Assembly (NCBI GenBank): GCA_023474185.1
Contig: JAMCXR010000031.1
Location: 1 to 14,869, forward strand
DNA: 14,869 nucleotides
Source: Patescibacteria group bacterium
Lineage (GTDB): Bacteria; Patescibacteriota; Minisyncoccia; UBA6257; Colwellbacteraceae
Direction: 5' to 3'
The notes beneath the pieces were generated by a model. The model ran no database searches, was not told the DNA's origin, and saw nothing but the letters and a program-made list of their open reading frames with translations. Both the position numbers and the translations under genes were made by a program. Each line of letters opens with the position of its first letter. Positions within the stretch are counted from its first letter, which is position 1. This document shows positions 8,563 through 13,160 of the stretch, one piece after another.

Positions 8563-8844
8563 GTGAAAAAACTGGCGGTTTACGTGGTTTTTACGACCGT
8601 CCTGGTAATCATCGCTTATCAGGCGGTTAAACTGGGGCTGGCTTTGCACGGCTTGGATAAGCAATATTATTCGCTAAAGCAGCAAAACTCTTCCCTTGCC
8701 GCAAACAACTCGGAACTACAGCAGGAAATCCAATTTTACTCCGATCCCCATAATTTAGAAAAAGAGCTGCGATCCAAATTGAACTTCATTTTGCCGGGGG
8801 AAAAGGAGATAATAATAGTGCCGAGCACCAGCACCGGCCAGTAA
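8563..8844 (+). CDS. FtsB/DivIC-like septum formation initiator protein
   Basis: 93 residues from GTG 8563. One membrane helix (about residues 5-28, YVVFTTVLVIIAYQAVKLGL) is followed by a coiled coil (about 32-60, LDKQYYSLKQQNSSLAANNS onward) and the family-type tail, in which YSDPHNLEKELRSKLNFIL and PGEK match the FtsB/DivIC pattern Y-x-x-D-x-x-x-I-E-x-x-A-R-x-x-L-x-x-x-x-P-G-E. Such proteins bridge FtsL and FtsQ in the divisome, with the coiled coil outside the membrane. FtsL is a less likely alternative because of the GE-containing tail. The start is uncertain: the good ribosome site at 8537-8547 fits an AUA at 8551, which would add a basic M-F-K-R (8551-8562). The nearest in-frame stop upstream is TAA at 8533. 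It follows lepA by 38 bases with no obvious promoter, so it is probably the last gene of the cluster. Confidence 0.8.
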   Translation: MKKLAVYVVFTTVLVIIAYQAVKLGLALHGLDKQYYSLKQQNSSLAANNSELQQEIQFYSDPHNLEKELRSKLNFILPGEKEIIIVPSTSTGQ

Positions 8845-8860
8845 TGGATATCCGCTCCAG

Positions 8861-8931
8861 GCGAGAGTAGTACAGTGGCAGTACGCTAGCTTCCCAAGCT
8901 AGGAACGCGGGTTCGATTCCCGTCTCTCGCT
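8861..8931 (+). tRNA. tRNA-Gly (anticodon CCC)
   Basis: A full cloverleaf is visible. The acceptor stem GCGAGAG (8861-8867) pairs perfectly with CTCTCGC (8924-8930); the D stem is GTAC/GTAC (8870-8873 and 8881-8884); the anticodon stem CTAGC/GCTAG (8886-8890 and 8898-8902) holds the loop TTCCCAA, giving anticodon CCC at 8893-8895; the T stem GCGGG/CCCGT holds TTCGATT. The discriminator is T8931, typical of bacterial tRNA-Gly. The bases after it are CCT, so CCA is not encoded and must be added. It starts 16 bases after the FtsB-like stop, so it may be cut from the cluster transcript; no strong promoter is seen before it. A T-rich stretch (8934-8940) follows. Confidence 0.97.
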
Positions 8932-8943
8932 CCTTTTATTAAC

Positions 8944-8973
8944 TTGTTCCTTTAACGTCAAATAAATTATAAT
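8944..8973 (+). promoter_or_regulatory. Sigma70-type promoter, apparently giving a leaderless mRNA
   Basis: TTGTTC (8944-8949) and a perfect TATAAT (8968-8973) are separated by 18 bases in an AT-rich intergenic stretch. The ATG of the next gene is at 8980, only 6 bases after the -10 box, so transcription should begin on or within a base or two of the start codon. No Shine-Dalgarno sequence could fit. It probably drives the PPC, GT4, PIG-L and perhaps oxidase genes. Confidence 0.7.
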
Positions 8974-8979
8974 CAAGTT

Positions 8980-9399
8980 ATGAAGCAGGTTTTAATCTCC
9001 GGCGACACAGCGGTGTTGCGTTTTAACCTCGGTGAAGAAATTATTTCCGGTTTGGAAGATTTTGCCGCGCGACAAAACATCGCCGCTGCGACGGTTTCGG
9101 GTACCGGCTCCGCCAGCGAGGTGGAGCTGGGGTACTATGACATCAATGCCAAGGAATATAAGAAAAAAACCTTTTCCGAAAAAATGGAAACAGTCGGTTT
9201 GTTGGGAAACATCGCGCTCTTGGACGGCAAGCCGTCGGCGCACATACACGGGACTTTCGCCAACAAAGATTACCAGCTTATCGGCGGCCATGTCCACCGG
9301 CTGGTCGTTAACGCCACCATGGAAACCGCGGTCAACCGTTTGGCCGGGGCGATAAAAAGAGAACGCGATCCTGAAATCGGCCTCAATCTTATAGGATAG
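8980..9399 (+). CDS. PPC/DUF296-domain protein
   Basis: 139 residues forming a single PPC (PCC, DUF296, PF03479) domain and nothing else. The diagnostic metal-site pattern is present: His88 and His90 in SAHIHG, and His104 in IGGHVH, matching the family's H-x-H ... G-G-H. The N-terminal L-R-F-N-L-G-E-E-I-I-S-G-L and the A-T-V-S-G-T-G-S stretch also fit. Plant members carry AT-hooks and bind DNA; bacterial stand-alone members form trimers with a bound metal and their role is unknown, so I assign no function. There is no AT-hook, signal peptide or membrane segment: cytoplasmic. The start at 8980 lies directly at a promoter (leaderless). Four bases separate the stop from the glycosyltransferase gene, so the two are very likely co-transcribed, though no functional tie is evident. 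Confidence 0.85.
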   Translation: MKQVLISGDTAVLRFNLGEEIISGLEDFAARQNIAAATVSGTGSASEVELGYYDINAKEYKKKTFSEKMETVGLLGNIALLDGKPSAHIHGTFANKDYQLIGGHVHRLVVNATMETAVNRLAGAIKRERDPEIGLNLIG

Positions 9400-9403
9400 C
9401 AAT

Positions 9404-10609
9404 ATGCGCGTGATTCTGGCGACGGAGTCTTACCGTTTTTCTTCCAGCAAGCCGCCTTTTTCCGGGGTGACCGTTTTCGTAGACAGGCTGGCCGGCTATC
9501 TGGCGGCAAAAGGCCATCAAGTAATGATCATCGCGCCGGCGCCAGATTTTTTGGAAGGCTCCGTCTCCGAACAAAAGATTTCCGACAATCTTCTCGTGGA
9601 ATACCTGTCTTCCTGGCCAAATCCGTTCCGCTCTTCTTCCAGGACAGTGGCTCCGTTCGGTTTGGCCGCCGTTAAAAAATTGATGGACGGTTTCCGTCCG
9701 GAGATCGTCCACTTGCAGGATTCCGCCGGCATCGGCGTTGCCGTCCTGCGGGCCGCTAAAAAACGCGGAATTCCGGCGGTTATTACCAGCCACTCCTATT
9801 TGGAGTTCGTTTCTTCTTATCTCCGCTTTTTCGGTCCCTTGGATAAGATGGTCGGAAAGGCGGTTCTTGACCACATCGTGCGGGTTAGCAACGAATGCGA
9901 CGCTCTGACCGCGCCGACCAGGGATTTGTCGAGAACACTGAGGCGCTCGGGGGTCTCGACAAAAATATACACCGTCTCCAACGGGGTGGAATTGCAAAGG
10001 TTTTTTCCCGGGCCAACCGAGAAAAGTATCTTGACCAAATACAATTTGCCCGCGGGCAAAAGAATGATTTTTTACGTCGGGAGGCTCGACAAAGACAAGT
10101 CGCTGGAAACTGTTCTAAAAGCAGCGCCTTTGATTACGGCGGCCTGCAAAAAAGCGCATTTTGTTTTTGTCGGGGAAGGATCGTCCAGGGAGGAGTATGT
10201 GGAAATAGCCGATGATTTGGGGGTGGCAAAACACATTTCCTGGGTGGGACATGTCGCTCACGGATCGGAGGACTTGCCAAAACTTTATCGTTTGGCAAGG
10301 GTTTTTATTATGCCTTCCGTTGAAGGGCAAAGCATAGCCGCGCTGGAAGCTATGGCTTCCGGATTGCCGGTCGTGGCGGCTAATGCCGGCGGATTGCGGG
10401 AGCTTGTTAAGGACGGCCGCGCCGGTGCGTTGTTCAAATACGGCGACCCAAAATCGTTAAGCGCGGCGCTTGTTCCTTTTCTGCTGGACAAAAACAAGGC
10501 GGTTGAATGCGGAAAAAGAAGCCGGGCGGAAGCATTAAATCACGATCTGGAAAAATCTTTGGCGCAAATGGAAAATATCTATGAAGCTGTCATTAAACAA
10601 AACCAATAA
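9404..10609 (+). CDS. GT4-family glycosyltransferase
   Basis: 401 residues with the GT-B two-domain layout. The N-terminal acceptor domain shows the GT4 pattern FSGVTVFVDRLAGYLAAKGH and then V-M-I-I-A-P. The C-terminal donor domain has SNGVELQRFFPG, FYVGRLDKDKSLETVLKA and the E-x7-E motif (Glu307 in EGQSIAALEAM, Glu315) followed by ASGLPVVAANAGGLREL. The protein is a retaining sugar-nucleotide transferase, cytoplasmic or peripheral on the membrane. The N-terminal pattern resembles diacylglycerol and phosphatidylinositol glycosyltransferases of GT4, but donor and acceptor cannot be read from sequence. AGGA at 9393-9396 gives a reasonable ribosome site 7 bases before the ATG. The last 29 bases overlap the PIG-L deacetylase gene; a GT4 next to a PIG-L enzyme recalls the mycothiol and GPI pathways (sugar transfer, then N-deacetylation), a suggestive but unproven parallel. 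Confidence 0.9.
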   Translation: MRVILATESYRFSSSKPPFSGVTVFVDRLAGYLAAKGHQVMIIAPAPDFLEGSVSEQKISDNLLVEYLSSWPNPFRSSSRTVAPFGLAAVKKLMDGFRPEIVHLQDSAGIGVAVLRAAKKRGIPAVITSHSYLEFVSSYLRFFGPLDKMVGKAVLDHIVRVSNECDALTAPTRDLSRTLRRSGVSTKIYTVSNGVELQRFFPGPTEKSILTKYNLPAGKRMIFYVGRLDKDKSLETVLKAAPLITAACKKAHFVFVGEGSSREEYVEIADDLGVAKHISWVGHVAHGSEDLPKLYRLARVFIMPSVEGQSIAALEAMASGLPVVAANAGGLRELVKDGRAGALFKYGDPKSLSAALVPFLLDKNKAVECGKRSRAEALNHDLEKSLAQMENIYEAVIKQNQ

Positions 10610-11390
10610 ACTGATTAAACTGGCTTTATTTTTCGGAATTGCTGTCGTTGCTTTGTCTTGGACTTTGTATTCCTGGTACTACCAGTCGTTACCTCAGGCC
10701 GCGATTTACGTTCTAAACGAAATGCCGGCTCTCTCGGCGGGGGAGCGGATACTGATTTTTTCGCCGCACCCCGACGACGAAACGGTGGCCGCCGGAGGGT
10801 TCATAGCCGCTAGCGTCAAGGACGGAGCGCAGGTCTGGGTGGTGCTTGTGACCAACGGTAATAAGCACGGACTGGAATACTCACGCTACGACGAATTTAT
10901 CAAAGCCACAGGAGCCTTGGGTGTTCCGGAAAGCAATTTGTTTTTCCTGGGCTACCCGGACGGAGGTTTATCCAGGGTTAATCCTGCTTCTTTGCGGATG
11001 AACCTGGAAAACATCATCGATCAAATCAATCCGACTATCATCCTCGCTCCCATTCCCGCCGACTACAATTTGGATCATCGCACTCTCGGCCAGGCGGTGG
11101 AACAAATAACTTCGGGGAGTCAGGAAAAAGTTTATTACTATCTGGTCCATTATCCGCATTTTCCCATGCCCCAATCCTACGCGCCAAACACTTACCTTTT
11201 GCCGCCGCTCCGCCTTTTGAACAGCGGAGAAACCTGGCGAAAATTCGTCTTGTCTTCGACTACCGAAGGTATGAAGCGGAACGCGGTTTTGGAATACAAA
11301 TCTCAATTGGCCAATCCTTTTCTCCAAAGCCTGCTTTTGGGAATGATAAGAAAAAACGAGTTGTTCGTTACGATTGACCACGTCCGATAA
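10581..11390 (+). CDS. PIG-L-family N-deacetylase, membrane-anchored
   Basis: 269 residues. A Lys-rich N-terminus (about 1-14) precedes one hydrophobic helix (about 15-35, ALFFGIAVVALSWTLYSW) without a clear signal-peptidase site, so I infer a signal anchor with the catalytic domain outside. The PIG-L/LmbE fold is clear: HPDDET (His63, Asp65, Asp66) and DYNLDHR (Asp161, His166) carry the zinc ligands (His63, Asp66, His166) and the general base (Asp65), aligned with MshB and GPI PIG-L. Known members remove acetyl from N-acetylglucosamine-containing substrates. It overlaps the GT4 gene by 29 bases. Membrane anchoring suggests a surface glycan or lipid-linked sugar as substrate rather than a small cytoplasmic thiol precursor. 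The ribosome site is weak (GGA 8-9 bases upstream). The catalytic assignment is strong; the substrate is unknown. Confidence 0.88.
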   Translation: MKLSLNKTNKLIKLALFFGIAVVALSWTLYSWYYQSLPQAAIYVLNEMPALSAGERILIFSPHPDDETVAAGGFIAASVKDGAQVWVVLVTNGNKHGLEYSRYDEFIKATGALGVPESNLFFLGYPDGGLSRVNPASLRMNLENIIDQINPTIILAPIPADYNLDHRTLGQAVEQITSGSQEKVYYYLVHYPHFPMPQSYAPNTYLLPPLRLLNSGETWRKFVLSSTTEGMKRNAVLEYKSQLANPFLQSLLLGMIRKNELFVTIDHVR

Positions 11391-11399
11391 ATGTTCCGC

Positions 11400-11428
11400 T
11401 TTACAACAAGCCAAGAAGAGAACATTAT
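11400..11428 (+). promoter_or_regulatory. Possible weak promoter before the FAD oxidase
   Basis: TTTACA (11400-11405) and CATTAT (11423-11428) are 17 bases apart. The -10 box matches consensus at 4 of 6 positions, including the key A and final T. It ends 10 bases before ATG 11439, so the leader would be only a few bases, as at 8944-8980. Chance is a real alternative in AT-rich sequence. Confidence 0.3.
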
Positions 11429-11438
11429 TTTAACGACA

Positions 11439-13094
11439 ATGATTAATTTGAAGGAAGAATTAAAAAAGGCGATTAAAGGCGACGTTGAAGACTCGGCCGA
11501 CGTCTTAAGCGAATACAGTCACGACGCTAGTTTGTTTGAGGTTAAACCCCAGGTTGTGGTTTTTCCCAAGGACGCGGAGGATTTGGAAAGTTTGACCAAG
11601 TTCGTTAACGGGCATAAAAAAGACGATCCCGGGCTGTCTTTGACCGGCCGCTCCGCCGGAACCGATATGAGCGGCGGGCCGCTGAATTCCTCGATTATCG
11701 TTTCCTTCGGCAGATATTTCACGAAAATCGGCGAAGTCAAGGACAGGTCGGTACAAGTTCAGCCGGGAGTTTTCTATCGGGATTTGGAAAAAGAAACGCT
11801 GAAGAAAAACCTTATTTTTCCTTCTTACCCTGCCTCGCGTGAATTGTGCGCGGTCGGCGGCATAGTCAATAACAATTCAGGCGGCGAGAAATCTTTACGG
11901 TATGGGAAAACGGAAAATTACGTGGAACAGGCGGATGTCGTCTTGAGCGACGGCAGATTGCATACGTTAAAACCGTTGAATCGAAGTGAGCTGGATGAAA
12001 AAATATCTAACGGGGGGTTCGAGGGGGAGCTTTATGAGAAAATGTACAAACTGATATCCGAAAATTATGACTTGCTCCAACGGGCCAAGCCGAAAGTCCA
12101 CAAAAACTCCGCCGGTTATTATCTCTGGAATATTTGGGACAAAGAGAGGGATATTTTTAATCTGGTTAAGTTGTTTGTTGGCGCGCAGGGCACCCTCGGT
12201 TTATTAAGCGACGCCACCCTCGATCTTGTCCCGACAGAAAAATACTCCCGGCTGGTGATAATCTTTCTCAAAAACCTCGATCCGCTGGCCAAGGTTATAA
12301 ACGACGTCCTGCCGATGAATCCGGAAAGCTTCGAGGCCTATGACGACAACACCTTGAACCTCGCAATAAAATTTTTCCCGTCCTTCGCCAAGCTCATGGG
12401 AGCAAAAAACCTTTTGTCCATAGGTTTTAGTTTCCTGCCCGAGTTCTTTATGTTCTTAAAAGGGGGTCTGCCCAAGCTTATTCTCCAGGTTGAGTTTTCT
12501 GGAAACGATGAGCGGGAGATAGACAAAAAAGCGGAAGATCTTAAAAACAAAATAGTTTCCGAGTTGCGTTTGCAGGCAAAGGTGGCAAGGAGCGATAGGG
12601 ATATAAAAAAGTACTGGCTGATACGCCGCGAAAGCTTCAATCTTTTGCGCAACAAGATAAAAGACAAGCACACCGCGCCGTTTATAGACGACTTTATCGT
12701 TAATCCGGATCGTTTAATGGAGTTCCTGCCGGAGTTAAACGCGCTTTTCGCGCAGTACACCGGTTTGATTTATACTATTGCCGGACACGTCGGCGAGGGC
12801 AATTTCCACGTTATCCCGTTAATGAAAATAGAAGACCCCAAGACCAAGCAGATCATTAAAGAGCTGGGACCGAAGGTGTACGACTTGATTCTGAAATACG
12901 GAGGCTCGATAACCGCCGAGCATAACGATGGAATCATCCGCAGTCCGTATTTGAAAGAAATGTACGGCGACAAGGTTTACGCCTTGTTCGAGGAAACCAA
13001 GAAAATCTTCGATCCGCAGAACATTTTCAATCCTGGCAAGAAGGTGAATAGCAGTATGGAGTATGCGATGGAGCATATAAGAGAACACTGGTAA
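11439..13094 (+). CDS. FAD-linked oxidase / FAD-binding oxidoreductase (D-lactate/glycolate dehydrogenase-like)
   Basis: 551 residues from ATG 11439. The N-terminal FAD_binding_4 domain shows P-Q-V-V-V-F-P-K-D near residue 30, GRSAGTDMSGG (70-80) and VGGIVNNNSGGEKSLRYGKT (139-158). The C-terminal FAD-oxidase_C domain shows HVGEGNFH (450-457), AEHNDGIIRSPYLKEMYG (His495) and the closing FDPQNIFNPGK. This is the GlcD/YdiJ/D-lactate dehydrogenase group, which oxidises 2-hydroxy acids using FAD. Many relatives carry or pair with a Fe-S subunit; none is fused or adjacent here, so the electron acceptor is unclear. An in-frame ATG at 11391, directly after the PIG-L stop, would add 16 residues (MFRFTTSQEEN...) that do not look like the family N-terminus, whereas MINLKEELKK is typical. 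Substrate not assignable. Confidence 0.87.
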   Translation: MINLKEELKKAIKGDVEDSADVLSEYSHDASLFEVKPQVVVFPKDAEDLESLTKFVNGHKKDDPGLSLTGRSAGTDMSGGPLNSSIIVSFGRYFTKIGEVKDRSVQVQPGVFYRDLEKETLKKNLIFPSYPASRELCAVGGIVNNNSGGEKSLRYGKTENYVEQADVVLSDGRLHTLKPLNRSELDEKISNGGFEGELYEKMYKLISENYDLLQRAKPKVHKNSAGYYLWNIWDKERDIFNLVKLFVGAQGTLGLLSDATLDLVPTEKYSRLVIIFLKNLDPLAKVINDVLPMNPESFEAYDDNTLNLAIKFFPSFAKLMGAKNLLSIGFSFLPEFFMFLKGGLPKLILQVEFSGNDEREIDKKAEDLKNKIVSELRLQAKVARSDRDIKKYWLIRRESFNLLRNKIKDKHTAPFIDDFIVNPDRLMEFLPELNALFAQYTGLIYTIAGHVGEGNFHVIPLMKIEDPKTKQIIKELGPKVYDLILKYGGSITAEHNDGIIRSPYLKEMYGDKVYALFEETKKIFDPQNIFNPGKKVNSSMEYAMEHIREHW

Positions 13095-13134
13095 GGTGTA
13101 AATTAAATAAAAAAGACGGAATAATATTTGCACC
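13095..13134. repeat. Inverted repeat directly after the oxidase stop codon
   Basis: GGTGTAAAT (13095-13103) and ATTTGCACC (13126-13134) are complementary over 9 positions with one G-U pair in the plus-strand RNA; the 22-base loop is A-rich. It begins on the base after the TAA of the oxidase gene and is followed by an imperfect T-rich stretch (13141-13149), so it could end or protect the plus-strand transcript. Its right arm overlaps the minus-strand terminator hairpin. Confidence 0.45.
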
Positions 13135-13138
13135 GCCT
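13109..13138 (-). terminator. Intrinsic terminator of the minus-strand fibre gene
   Basis: Read on the minus strand, AGGCGG (complement of 13133-13138) pairs with CCGTCT (complement of 13114-13119), with one G-U pair and a 13-base loop, followed at once by a T run (complement of the A's at 13109-13114) and more T-rich sequence. It lies 23 bases beyond the minus-strand stop codon, the expected place. The plus-strand version is weaker because of an A-C mismatch. Confidence 0.65.
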
Positions 13139-13160
13139 GACTTTGTTTGGGTAGAGTGGC

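Noticed and set aside
8803..8820. AAGGAGAT followed by GTG, looking like a ribosome site and start
   Set aside because: It is inside and in frame with the end of the FtsB-like gene (K-E-I-I-I-V); it would give only an 8-residue peptide ending at the same stop.
8844..8870. Eight-codon ORF starting in TAATG after the FtsB-like stop and ending in the tRNA
   Set aside because: Its 3' half is the tRNA acceptor and D-arm sequence, so it is a chance frame.
8861..8931. tRNA-Gly as an integration (att) site for a mobile element
   Set aside because: No integrase gene, no visible repeat of the tRNA 3' end and no phage genes appear in the window.
9389..9997. 202-codon minus-strand open frame opposite the glycosyltransferase
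   Set aside because: The GT4 frame on the plus strand carries family motifs; the antisense frame has none and an atypical composition.
11374..11379. TTGACC as a -35 box near the end of the PIG-L gene
   Set aside because: The expected -10 position (around 11397) reads CCGCTT, which is not promoter-like.
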